The notes under the pieces are model-generated. The model had not been told where the DNA came from. It did no database searches and saw nothing but the letters and a program-made list of their open reading frames with translations. A DNA stretch of 64,000 nt from Amycolatopsis sp. CA-128772 (GTDB taxonomy: Bacteria; Actinomycetota; Actinomycetes; Mycobacteriales; Pseudonocardiaceae), in the NCBI RefSeq assembly GCF_002904295.1, contig NZ_PPHG01000026.1, positions 124,001 to 188,000 on the forward strand, written 5' to 3'. Within the stretch, counting starts at the first letter, position 1; the number at the start of each line of letters is the position of its first letter. Position numbers and translations under genes: made by a program. Below are positions 56,514-64,000 of the stretch, one piece after another.

Positions 56514-58043
56514 ATGACGAGGACACGGAGAGCGGCGTTCGCCGCGGCGGTGGCGCTGGTGGCCGCCGCGGTGGCCGGGTGCACCGGATCCGGTGGGGCC
56601 ACCGCGTCCGGGGCAGGCGGCACCGACGAGCTGAAGGCGGGGGTGTTCCTGGACGTCACGTCCTGGGACCCGGCCAACGCCGACATCGGCTTCGACGGGC
56701 CGTACCTCTCGGCCGTGTACGACCCGCTGGTCGCGCTGGACAAGGACGCCAAGCCGGTGCCCGCGCTGGCCACCTCCTGGGACTGGACGCCCGACCGCCG
56801 GACGCTGACCCTGCACCTGCGCCCGGGCGTCACCTTCGACGACGGGCAGAAGTTCGACGCCGCCGCCGCGGTCGCGAACCTGAAGCACCTCAAGTCCGGT
56901 GTCCGGTCCGGGCAGGCGTACCTCAACGTCGCGAGCATCGACGCCAAGGGCACCGACACGGTCGAGCTGCACCTGTCCAAACGCGACGACGCGCTGCTGT
57001 ACTTCATGGGGCTCGGCCGCAGCTGGATGGCCTCGCCCGCGGCCATCCAGGCGAACACGCTGGCGAACGGCCCGGCCGGCTCGGGGCCCTACACCTACGA
57101 AAAGGCGCAGTCGACGCCGCAGTCGCAGTACGTGTTCGCCAAGAAGGCGAACCACTGGGACAGCGCGACCTACCCCTTCCCGACCGTGCGGCTGTTCCCG
57201 ATCACCGACCAGACCGCGGCGTTCAACGCGATGCTCTCGGGCCAGCTCAACGTCCAGTTCGCCAACGCGGCCAACCTGCCCAAGGCGCAGCAGAACGGCT
57301 GGAACGTCGCGAAGAAGGCGGCCTCCTGGGTCGGCGTGCAGTTCGCCGACCGGACCGGCGAGCAGGTCAAGGCGCTCGGCGACCCGCGCGTCCGGCAGGC
57401 GATCAGCCACGCCTTCGACGCCGCGGGCATCCTCAAGGCGGTCGGCAACGACGCCGGGACGGTCACCGGCCAGCTGTGGCCGGTCGGCAGCGCGACCTAC
57501 GACGAGGGCCTCAACGGCAAGTACCGGACGGACCTCGCCCAGGCCAAGCAGCTGCTGGCCGAGGCGGGCTACCCGGGCGGCTTCCCGGTGAAGATGCCGA
57601 TGTCGCCGATCTTCCAGGCGTGGCAGCCCGCCGCCAACCAGACGTTCGGCCAGCTCGGCATCAAGGTCGAGTGGCAGGACATGGCGATGGCCGACTACCA
57701 GAAGAACGCGCCTACCTACCCGATGTTCCTCGCGGTCATCGCCATGGACGGCAACGACATGGCCACGCTCACCGACCAGGTCACCTCGGCCCAGTGGTAC
57801 AACCCCAAGCCTTCGGTCGAGGCGTTCCCCGACGTCAAGGCGCTGGTCGAGCAAGCAGAGCAGGCGGAGCCGGGGCCGGCGCAGACCGCCCTGCTCAAGC
57901 AGCTCAACACGAAGCTCGTGGACCTCGCCTGGTGGGACGTCTGGTACCAGGCCGACAACCTCTACTACAGCGTCAAGGGCATCACGGTCACCCCGGTCAC
58001 CGGCATGATGTTCCCGACCCTGCGGTTCATCCAGCGCGGCTGA
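56514..58043 (+). CDS. ABC transporter substrate-binding lipoprotein, family 5 (peptide/nickel type)
   Basis: This is a 509-residue extracytoplasmic solute-binding protein. The lipoprotein signal (TRRAAFAAAVALVAAAVAGC) anchors it to the membrane through Cys. The body matches SBP_bac_5, including LKAGVFLDVTSWDPANADIG, PALATSWDW, LRPGVTFDDGQKFDAAAAV and DPRVRQAISHAFD. Members bind oligopeptides, opines, sugars or other complex solutes. The ATG follows GAAAGAAGG. It is the first gene of an importer operon with two permease genes and an ATPase; a stem-loop after it may favour its higher expression. Confidence 0.93.
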   Translation: MTRTRRAAFAAAVALVAAAVAGCTGSGGATASGAGGTDELKAGVFLDVTSWDPANADIGFDGPYLSAVYDPLVALDKDAKPVPALATSWDWTPDRRTLTLHLRPGVTFDDGQKFDAAAAVANLKHLKSGVRSGQAYLNVASIDAKGTDTVELHLSKRDDALLYFMGLGRSWMASPAAIQANTLANGPAGSGPYTYEKAQSTPQSQYVFAKKANHWDSATYPFPTVRLFPITDQTAAFNAMLSGQLNVQFANAANLPKAQQNGWNVAKKAASWVGVQFADRTGEQVKALGDPRVRQAISHAFDAAGILKAVGNDAGTVTGQLWPVGSATYDEGLNGKYRTDLAQAKQLLAEAGYPGGFPVKMPMSPIFQAWQPAANQTFGQLGIKVEWQDMAMADYQKNAPTYPMFLAVIAMDGNDMATLTDQVTSAQWYNPKPSVEAFPDVKALVEQAEQAEPGPAQTALLKQLNTKLVDLAWWDVWYQADNLYYSVKGITVTPVTGMMFPTLRFIQRG

Positions 58044-58055
58044 CGCGCCCGTCCC

Positions 58056-58090
58056 GCGGCGGGTTCGTCCACACCGGACGCACCCGCCGC
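58056..58090 (+). promoter_or_regulatory. Stem-loop between binding protein and permease genes
   Basis: GCGGCGGGT pairs with ACCCGCCGC, and inside them CGTCC pairs with GGACG around a 4-5 nt loop. A hairpin in this place in importer operons usually lets more message of the binding protein accumulate than of the permeases, by partial termination or by protecting the 3' end. Confidence 0.55.
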
Positions 58091-58104
58091 CGAGGGAGCC
58101 GGAA

Positions 58105-59046
58105 ATGCTGACTTTCGTCCTCAAGCGCCTGGCGTCGGGGGTCCTGCTGCTCGTGCTCGTCACGAGCGGGACCTTCTTCCTCGCGCACCTCGCCGTGGGC
58201 GACCCGACCGCCGGGTTGCTCGGCAACAGCGCGACCCCCGCCCAGCAGGCGGCGTTGCGCGCCAAGATCGGCTACGACCAGCCGCTGCTGACCCAGTTCT
58301 GGACCTGGTTCTCCCACGCCGTCACCGGGGACTTCGGCACGTCGTGGCGCAGTTTCCAGCCGGTCGGGGACCAGATCGCGCTGCGCGTGCCGGTGACGCT
58401 CTCGGTGGTCGTGGCCGCCACCGTGCTGGCCGCGGTGGTCGGCGTCGCCGCGGGCGTGGCGTGCGGGCTGCGCCCGGGCGGCCTCGGCGACCGCGTGCTC
58501 AAGCTGGCGTCGGTGGTGCTGTTCGCGCTGCCCGGGTTCTGGCTCAGCCTGGTGCTGGTGACGTGGTTCGCGCTGCGGCTCAGGTGGTTCCCGGCGGTCG
58601 GGTACGTGTCGCCGGAGGAGTCGGTGGGCGGCTGGCTGCAGTCGATCACGCTGCCGGCGATCGCACTGGCCCTCGGCGCGATCGTGATGATCGCCGAGCA
58701 GCTGCGCAACAGCTTCCTGCAGGTCGCCGGCCAGGACTTCGTCCGGACCCTGCGGGCGCGCGGCCTGTCGAAGGCCCGGGTGACCGCCCACGTGCTGCGC
58801 AACGCCTCCCCGGCCGCGCTGACCGTGCTGGCGCTGCTGTTCGTCGGGCTGCTCGGCGGCGCGATCGTCGTGGAGATCGTGTTCAACCTGCCCGGCATCG
58901 GCAGCCTGACGCAGTCGGCGTCCCAGATCGGCGACATCCCGGTGCTGCTCGGCCTGACCGCCGTGACCGTGGTGTTCGTCGTCATCGTCAACTTCCTGCT
59001 CGACCTCGTGCTCGGGTGGGTCAACCCGAAGGTGCGCCAGCGATGA
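58105..59046 (+). CDS. ABC transporter permease, DppB type
   Basis: This is a 313-residue inner-membrane permease with six hydrophobic segments. It shows the DppB/OppB features: an N-terminal segment ending in a conserved Asp-Pro (HLAVGDPTAGLLG), and the EAA loop (RNSFLQVAGQDFVRTLRARG, then LSKARVTAHVLRNA) that contacts the ATPase. It pairs with the DppC part of the next protein. The stop overlaps the next start as ATGA. Confidence 0.95.
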   Translation: MLTFVLKRLASGVLLLVLVTSGTFFLAHLAVGDPTAGLLGNSATPAQQAALRAKIGYDQPLLTQFWTWFSHAVTGDFGTSWRSFQPVGDQIALRVPVTLSVVVAATVLAAVVGVAAGVACGLRPGGLGDRVLKLASVVLFALPGFWLSLVLVTWFALRLRWFPAVGYVSPEESVGGWLQSITLPAIALALGAIVMIAEQLRNSFLQVAGQDFVRTLRARGLSKARVTAHVLRNASPAALTVLALLFVGLLGGAIVVEIVFNLPGIGSLTQSASQIGDIPVLLGLTAVTVVFVVIVNFLLDLVLGWVNPKVRQR

Positions 59047-60866
59047 CCGCGGTTCCGCTCCCCGTCGGCCCGGCGCCCGTCAAGCGGGTGTCGCTGGGCC
59101 GGCGCTACCTCCGCCGCCCCCTCGGGGTGGCCGCCCTCGCCGTGTTCGCGATCGTGGTGGCGGTCGCGGTGCTCGCCCCCTGGCTGGCGCCGTTCGACCC
59201 CGACCACCTCGACTTCGCGCTGTCGCACGCCACCCCGGGCAACGGGCACCCGCTCGGCGGCGACTCGGCGGGGCGCGACATCCTCAGCCGGTTGCTCTAC
59301 GGCGCCCGGACCACGCTCTACGGCGCCCTGATCACCTGCCTGACCTGCGTGGTGCTCGGCGTCCCCGCCGGGGTCGCCGCGGGCTACTTCGGCGGGGTGA
59401 CCGACCGCGTTGCGTCGTGGATCAGCGACGCGCTGCAGTCGGTGCCGGTGATGATCGTGCTGCTGGTGGTCGCCGCGGGCACCGGCCAGAACTTCGCGGT
59501 CCTGATGGTCACTCTCGGCGTGCTGCTGGCCCCCGGCCACTACCGGATCGCCCGGGCGCGGGCGCTGACGGTCTGCCGGGAGCCCTACATCGACGCCGCG
59601 CGCGTGTCCGGCGTGACGACCCTGCGCATCCTGCGCACGCACATGCTGCGCGCGGTGTACGCCCCGGTCATCGTGCAGACGGCGCTGACCGCCGGGATCG
59701 CCATCGGCCTGCAGGCCGGGCTGCAGTTCCTCGGCGTCGGGTCGGCGTCCACGCCCAGCTGGGGCCAGATGATGAACGACGGCTTCCAGACCATGCTCAG
59801 CTACCCGCTGATCCTGCTCTGGCCCTCGATCGCCCTCGGCCTCACGATCGCCGCGCTGGCGTTCATCGGCTCGACGCTGGCGGACCTGGTCAGCGTCCGG
59901 GTCGAGCTGCCCACCGCCCGCCGTCGCGCACGCGTCCGCCGTGAGCTGGCCGCCGCCCCGGAGCTTTCCCCGGAAGGTTCCGGGCCGAGCGGGGCGCACG
60001 TGCACGAGGCCGGCGACAGCGCCCTGCGCGTCGAAAACCTCCGGGTGGGCTACGCGACGCGGGAGGGAGTCGACGAGGTCGTGCGCGGGGTGTCGTTCGA
60101 CGCGGCGCCCGGTGAGGTGCTGGGCATCGTCGGCGAGTCGGGCTCCGGCAAGACGCAGACCATCTTCTCCGTGCTCGACCTGCTCCCGGCCGGGGGAACC
60201 GCGGTCGCCGGCGGCATCTGGGTCGGCGGCGAGGAGGTCGGGCACCGGTCGCCGAAGGAGCGGGCCGCCCTGCTCGGCCGGGCGATCGGGTACGTGCCGC
60301 AGGAGCCGATGACCAACCTCGACCCGAGCTACCCGATCGGCCACCAGCTCGCCGAGCCGCTGCGGCGCGTGCACAGGCTGTCGAAGGTCCAAGCCCGGCA
60401 GCGGGCCCGGGACGTCCTCGTGCGCGTCGGGATCCACGACCCGGACCGGGTGCTCAAGGCCTACCCGCACCAGATCTCCGGCGGCATGGCCCAGCGCGTG
60501 CTCATCGCCGGGGCCGTCGCCGGGCGGCCGTCGCTGCTGGTCGCCGACGAGCCGACGACCGCGCTCGACGTCACGGTCCAGGCGGAAGTCCTCGAGCTGC
60601 TGCGCGAGCTGCAGCGCGAGTACGGGATGGCGCTGGTCATCGTGACCCACGACTTCGGGGTCGTGGCCGACATCTGCGACCGCGTCGTCGTCATGAAGGA
60701 CGGCCGGGTCGTGGAGACGGGCCCGGTCGAGCGGATCTTCCGGCGGCCGGAGGACCCGTACACCGCGGAGCTGATCGGTGCCTCGCTGGACGACGCCGCC
60801 TGCCGCGACGAACTCGACGAAGCGTGTTCCCCGGACGGGGTGCGCGGAGAGGAGGCCACCCGATGA
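59043..60866 (+). CDS. ABC transporter permease-ATPase fusion (DppC-DppD type)
   Basis: This is a 607-residue fusion. Residues about 1-285 are a DppC-type permease with six membrane segments and the EAA loop ([20 protein letters not shown]). A Pro/Arg/Ser-rich linker leads to an ABC ATPase (about 325-590) with Walker [10 protein letters not shown]-loop YVPQEP, signature ISGGMAQR, Walker [13 protein letters not shown] and the switch His in VTHDFGV. In most operons these are two proteins. Expression is coupled on both sides by ATGA overlaps, giving a compact importer with one separate ATPase. Confidence 0.95.
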   Translation: MTAVPLPVGPAPVKRVSLGRRYLRRPLGVAALAVFAIVVAVAVLAPWLAPFDPDHLDFALSHATPGNGHPLGGDSAGRDILSRLLYGARTTLYGALITCLTCVVLGVPAGVAAGYFGGVTDRVASWISDALQSVPVMIVLLVVAAGTGQNFAVLMVTLGVLLAPGHYRIARARALTVCREPYIDAARVSGVTTLRILRTHMLRAVYAPVIVQTALTAGIAIGLQAGLQFLGVGSASTPSWGQMMNDGFQTMLSYPLILLWPSIALGLTIAALAFIGSTLADLVSVRVELPTARRRARVRRELAAAPELSPEGSGPSGAHVHEAGDSALRVENLRVGYATREGVDEVVRGVSFDAAPGEVLGIVGESGSGKTQTIFSVLDLLPAGGTAVAGGIWVGGEEVGHRSPKERAALLGRAIGYVPQEPMTNLDPSYPIGHQLAEPLRRVHRLSKVQARQRARDVLVRVGIHDPDRVLKAYPHQISGGMAQRVLIAGAVAGRPSLLVADEPTTALDVTVQAEVLELLRELQREYGMALVIVTHDFGVVADICDRVVVMKDGRVVETGPVERIFRRPEDPYTAELIGASLDDAACRDELDEACSPDGVRGEEATR

Positions 60867-61684
60867 CTGCCCTGCTGGAGGTCGACGACCTGGTGGTGGA
60901 CTACCGGCTGCGCCGCGGCGTCGCCTTCCGCGCGTTGACCGGCATCTCGCTGTCGGTCGGGCCGGGGGAGTGCCTCGGCCTGGTCGGCGAGAGCGGCTCG
61001 GGCAAGTCGACGCTCGGGAAGGCCGTGCTCGGCCTCGCCGGGGTCACCTCCGGGCGGATCACGTTCGCCGGCCGGGACATCACGCACCTGCGCGGCGCCG
61101 CCCGCCGCCGGCTGGCGGGCGACGTCCAGGTCGTGTTCCAGGACCCGTACGGCTCGCTGGACCCGACGATGACCGTCGGGGAGGTGCTGGCCGAGCCGCT
61201 CGTGGTGGCCGGGACGTCGCGCGCCGACGCGCGCACGCTCGTGGCCGGGATGCTCGACCGCGTGCGGCTGCCGGCCGGCGCGGTGCACCGGTACCCGAGC
61301 GAGTTCTCCGGCGGGCAGCGCCAGCGCGTCGCGATCGCGCGGGCCCTGGTGCGCCGGCCCCGGCTGGTCGTCTGCGACGAGCCGGTCAGCGCGCTGGACC
61401 TGACCACCCAGGCGGCCATCCTCGACCTGTTCGTCGACCTGCAGCGCGAAACCGGGGTGTCCTACCTGTTCGTCTCGCACGACCTCGGCGTCGTGCGGCG
61501 GGTCTGCCACCGGGTTTGCGTGCTGTACCAGGGAAAGATCGTGGAATCGGGGCCGACCCGCGCGGTGACCGAGGTGCCCGAGCACCCGTACACGCAGCGC
61601 CTGCGCCTCGCGTCCCCCGTCGCCGACCCGGCTCGCCAGGCCGAACGCCGCGCCACGTGGCTCAGCCTGCGCGAGCCGGCATGA
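60863..61684 (+). CDS. ABC transporter ATPase, DppF/OppF type
   Basis: This is a 273-residue ATPase. It has Walker [10 protein letters not shown]-loop [12 protein letters not shown], signature FSGGQRQR, Walker [13 protein letters not shown] and the switch His in SHDLGVVRR. The C-terminal EHPYTQRL segment is typical of peptide-importer ATPases. The start overlaps the upstream stop as ATGA. It should form the heterodimeric motor together with the ATPase half of the fusion protein. Confidence 0.95.
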   Translation: MTALLEVDDLVVDYRLRRGVAFRALTGISLSVGPGECLGLVGESGSGKSTLGKAVLGLAGVTSGRITFAGRDITHLRGAARRRLAGDVQVVFQDPYGSLDPTMTVGEVLAEPLVVAGTSRADARTLVAGMLDRVRLPAGAVHRYPSEFSGGQRQRVAIARALVRRPRLVVCDEPVSALDLTTQAAILDLFVDLQRETGVSYLFVSHDLGVVRRVCHRVCVLYQGKIVESGPTRAVTEVPEHPYTQRLRLASPVADPARQAERRATWLSLREPA

Positions 61685-61700
61685 CCTAGAGTCGGTAGCC

Positions 61701-62291
61701 ATGCCGAAGGTCATCGACCACGACGAACGACGCCGCGAAATCGTGGCCGTCGCCAAGAAGCTGATCATCGAAGGCGGCTTCGAGGCGGCGACCATGCGCA
61801 GCATCGTCACCGCCGCCGGGTTCGCCAACGGCGCGCTCAAGCACTACTTCGCCAGCAAGGACGAAATCATCGCGGCGACCTTCGAGAGCGTGCTGCGGGA
61901 AACCGAGGCGCTGCTGGCCGGCCTGGACCCCGGGCTCGGGCCGGCCGAAGCACTGCGGGGATTCGTCGAAGGCGCGTTGCCGCTGACCCCGGACCGGATC
62001 GCGGCCGGGCGCGTGCTGCTCGCGCTGTGGGACCACTCCGTGGCCAACCCCGGCCTCGCGGCGCAGTACCGCGAGCTGCTGACGAGCTGGCGGGCCGAGC
62101 TGTGCCGCCGCCTCGCGGCCGCGCGGGGCAAGGGGGAGCGGCCGAACGCGCGCGCGGTCGGCGTACTGGCCGACGAGATCATCTCGGTGACCATCGGGGC
62201 CACGGTGTCGAGCCTGATGTACCCGGTCGGCGAGCTGGTCACCCGGTACCGCGCCTACGTCGACAGCCTGCTCGCCCGGATCACCGATTGA
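61701..62291 (+). CDS. TetR-family transcriptional regulator, probable regulon repressor
   Basis: This is a 196-residue regulator. The N-terminal helix-turn-helix ([20 protein letters not shown], then YFASKDEI) is of the TetR type; the C-terminal helical domain should bind the inducing ligand. It starts 16 bp after the ATPase gene and is probably co-transcribed with the importer. It is the only regulator gene in the 46.8-63.0 kb cluster, and palindromes of TetR-operator style (TCTAC-N4-GTAGA) stand before the promoters there, so it is the best candidate for their repressor. A degenerate version of the site may lie just before its own start near 61685. Confidence 0.92.
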   Translation: MPKVIDHDERRREIVAVAKKLIIEGGFEAATMRSIVTAAGFANGALKHYFASKDEIIAATFESVLRETEALLAGLDPGLGPAEALRGFVEGALPLTPDRIAAGRVLLALWDHSVANPGLAAQYRELLTSWRAELCRRLAAARGKGERPNARAVGVLADEIISVTIGATVSSLMYPVGELVTRYRAYVDSLLARITD

Positions 62292-62301
62292 GCGGTTTTC
62301 G

Positions 62302-62315
62302 TCTACACTCGTAGA
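62302..62315. promoter_or_regulatory. Regulon operator and leaderless promoter of the last hydrolase gene
   Basis: TCTAC-ACTC-GTAGA is a perfect cluster palindrome that ends one base before the hydrolase ATG. The -10-like TACACT (62304-62309) inside it would place transcription start at or near the A of the ATG at 62316, which suggests a leaderless message. Confidence 0.75.
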
Positions 62316-63026
62316 ATGAACGCTCTCCCCGTCACCCGCACCACGCCGGCCGGCGCGGCCGGACCGCCCGTCGTGCTGCTGCACGGCTTCGCCTCCAGCG
62401 GAACCGCCGACTGGCCCGCGCGGCGGTGGGCCGCGCCCCTCGCCGAAGCCGGCCGCGAGACCTTCGTCGTGCACCTGCCGGGCCACCCGGACGGACCCGC
62501 CGTCGCGGCCGTCGAGGACGTCACGACGGGGGTGTTGCTGCGCCGGCTGGCCGACGCCGTGCCCGGCGGCGAGGTCGACGTCGTCGGCTACTCCCTCGGC
62601 GCCCGGCTGGCGTGGAGCCTGGCGGCCGAGGAGGTGCTGCCGGTCCGCCGGCTGGTGCTCGGCGGCCTGAGCGGAATGGACCCCTTCGCCGCGGTCGACC
62701 CGGCGGCGCTGCGGGCCGCGATCGGCACCGGGGCGGCGGAGGACCCGCTGACGGCCGGGATCGCGGGGGTGATCCGAGGCGGGGACGCGGACTCCCTGCT
62801 GCGGCTGGTGGAAGGCCTGGGCCGGGAGCCGTTCGACCCGGCGGGCGCGGTCCCGAAGGTTCCGACGTTGTTCCTCGCCGGTGCGGCCGATCCCATGACG
62901 GCGGGCCTCGAGGCGGTGGCCGCCCGCCTCCCGGACGCCCGGCTGCAGCACGTGCCCGGCGACCACCAGGGCGCACTGGCGGCCGACGAGCTGCGCACAG
63001 CGGTGTTCGGCTTCCTCCTGGACTGA
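62316..63026 (+). CDS. Alpha/beta hydrolase (MenH/BioH-like)
   Basis: This is a 236-residue hydrolase. It has the oxyanion region VVLLHGFASSGT, the nucleophile elbow GYSLGARLAW near residue 93, the Asp in AGAADPMTAG and the His in PGDHQGAL. Its size and shape resemble MenH/BioH-type esterases and C-C hydrolases. The ATG has no ribosome binding site; the operator sits directly in front, which fits leaderless translation. As part of the shared-operator group it probably acts on the same compound as the esterases and dehydrogenases. Confidence 0.9.
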   Translation: MNALPVTRTTPAGAAGPPVVLLHGFASSGTADWPARRWAAPLAEAGRETFVVHLPGHPDGPAVAAVEDVTTGVLLRRLADAVPGGEVDVVGYSLGARLAWSLAAEEVLPVRRLVLGGLSGMDPFAAVDPAALRAAIGTGAAEDPLTAGIAGVIRGGDADSLLRLVEGLGREPFDPAGAVPKVPTLFLAGAADPMTAGLEAVAARLPDARLQHVPGDHQGALAADELRTAVFGFLLD

Positions 63027-63202
63027 CGGCGTGCTCCGAACGGCGTCATAACACCTGGCGACGGCAGAAGTGATGCCCCCGCCGACCGGCGGCGATACCG
63101 CCGACCCGCCGAAAGTCGGTGCCGCAGCACGGAAAGCGCGTCCTAGCATCCGGATCCCCGTGGGCGGGCACCCGGCCGCCCCCTGTCGAGGGAGACGCGC
63201 CG

Positions 63203-64000
63203 ATGCGGAAGCTGCTCGCCGTTCTCTGCTGTGCCTTGGTGACCACGATCGCGGTGGCCGTCCCGGTGTCCGCGGCACCGGGCGGCACCGTGCCCGGCCT
63301 GACCGGCGCCGCCGCGAAAGCGGCGGCCGGGCCGATGGCCGAGAAGTTCCGCCGGCTGCGCCAGCCGGAGTCCCTGGCGCAGCGGCACACGTTCTGGGGC
63401 CCGGAACCCCAGCTGTCCTCGGGCGCCGACGGCGTGGTCGTGACCCAGAGCATCACGCCGGGCCTGCGGCTCTCCAACACCAACGACGTCGTCTACGCCC
63501 CGACGATGAAGCCCACCGGGCACTCGTGCATCGAAGTCGTGACCGCGTACGGGCTCGGCGAAGCCGCGCAGGTCTGGGCCTGGGACTGGTGCCGTTCGGT
63601 GTCGCCGGCGAAGGTCGTCCCGATCGACAGCGCTTTCCTGGCCACCTACACCAGCACGGCGGACGGGCACCCGGCCTACACCGTCCAGGAGGTCCGGACC
63701 AGCTCGTCGGGCAACGGCTGGACGGCGTCGCTGCGCAACGTGAAGACCGGAGCGTGGGACACCCTGTTCAGCCAGAGCGGCAGCGACCAGAGCTCGCTGA
63801 ACGAAGGCTGGGACATCTTCGAGCTCTATGCGACCCGCAATCCCGCCACCGGCAACGCGTATTACTGCTCGGACGCGCGCGGCGCGGTGTTCGAGTCGAG
63901 CGCGCTGCAGCTGCGGATCGGCGGCCGCTGGGTCGCCGCGTCGCCGTCGAACTCACCGCTGCAACCGACGGCGAACCCGCGTCCGGCCGACTACGACTGC
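63203..64000 (+). CDS. Secreted protein of unknown function (3' end outside window)
   Basis: The first 266 residues are visible. A signal peptide is clear (RKLLAVLCCALVTTIAVAVP then VSAA), so the protein is exported. The mature part is rich in Ser, Thr, Trp and small residues, with phrases such as GHSCIEVVTAYGLGEAAQVW and WAWDWCRSV and at least four cysteines, suggesting a beta-rich extracellular domain. I do not recognise the family. The ATG follows GAGGGAGA. The 176 bp before it hold no gene; no promoter could be assigned there with confidence. Confidence 0.85.
   Translation, partial: MRKLLAVLCCALVTTIAVAVPVSAAPGGTVPGLTGAAAKAAAGPMAEKFRRLRQPESLAQRHTFWGPEPQLSSGADGVVVTQSITPGLRLSNTNDVVYAPTMKPTGHSCIEVVTAYGLGEAAQVWAWDWCRSVSPAKVVPIDSAFLATYTSTADGHPAYTVQEVRTSSSGNGWTASLRNVKTGAWDTLFSQSGSDQSSLNEGWDIFELYATRNPATGNAYYCSDARGAVFESSALQLRIGGRWVAASPSNSPLQPTANPRPADYDC

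Noticed and set aside
61685..61699. Regulon palindrome before the TetR gene (CCTAGAGTCGGTAG)
   Set aside because: It matches only after adding a gap and its arms are not symmetrical; mentioned as possible but not counted among the sites.

Overview
The window comes from a high-GC actinobacterium. GTG starts are common, third codon positions are almost all G or C, genes often overlap as ATGA or GTGA, and the regulators (LuxR-LAL, CebR-type operator, TetR, MarR) fit a filamentous genus of the Pseudonocardiales such as Amycolatopsis. The genus is an inference; no ribosomal or other marker gene is present.

Region 1 (1-32.8 kb) is the edge of a polyketide cluster. A giant type I modular polyketide synthase enters from the left with its start missing. 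It carries the end of one module (DH-KR-ACP) and four complete KS-AT-DH-KR-ACP modules, all with malonyl-type ATs and B-type KRs, and ends in a C-terminal docking segment without a thioesterase. Five identical reduction programmes in a row are expected to give a run of five conjugated double bonds. Behind it, on the other strand and pointing at it, lie three large LuxR-family LAL regulators. Two of them contain odd repeat insertions, one being a 27-bp minisatellite. An unusual enolase and a MerR regulator follow. A 16-bp palindrome between the third LAL gene and the enolase closely resembles the operator of PimM-type polyene regulators. PKS type, three LALs and this box together suggest a polyene cluster.

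Region 2 (32.8-46.9 kb) is a mosaic with several decayed genes: a multiply frameshifted remnant, a LysR gene without its DNA-binding domain facing an epimerase with an internal deletion, and an SMP-30-like gene scrambled by a small inversion. Between these are a DUF2510 gene, a DUF4041/T5orf172 gene and an Ltp-type lipoprotein; two EF-hand proteins flanking a DMSO-reductase-family molybdoenzyme; a secreted GH44 glucanase with a perfect CebR-type operator; and a MarR regulator divergent from a hydrolase and metallo-hydrolase pair.

Region 3 (46.8-63.0 kb) is a compact gene set of about fifteen genes that looks like one uptake and catabolism or detoxification system. It has an operon of alcohol dehydrogenase, aldo/keto reductase, two HSL-type esterases and an MFS exporter; a divergent amidohydrolase; an SDR and a second aldo/keto reductase; a methyltransferase-like protein; a peptide-type ABC importer (binding lipoprotein, permease, permease-ATPase fusion, ATPase); a TetR regulator; and an alpha/beta hydrolase. 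A palindrome of the form TCTAC-N4-GTAGA recurs in front of the divergent ADH/amidohydrolase pair, the divergent SDR/AKR pair, the methyltransferase, the ABC operon and the hydrolase, mostly over the likely -10 element. These genes therefore look like one regulon, probably controlled by the TetR protein encoded inside it. No substrate can be read from the sequence. The window ends inside a secreted protein gene.
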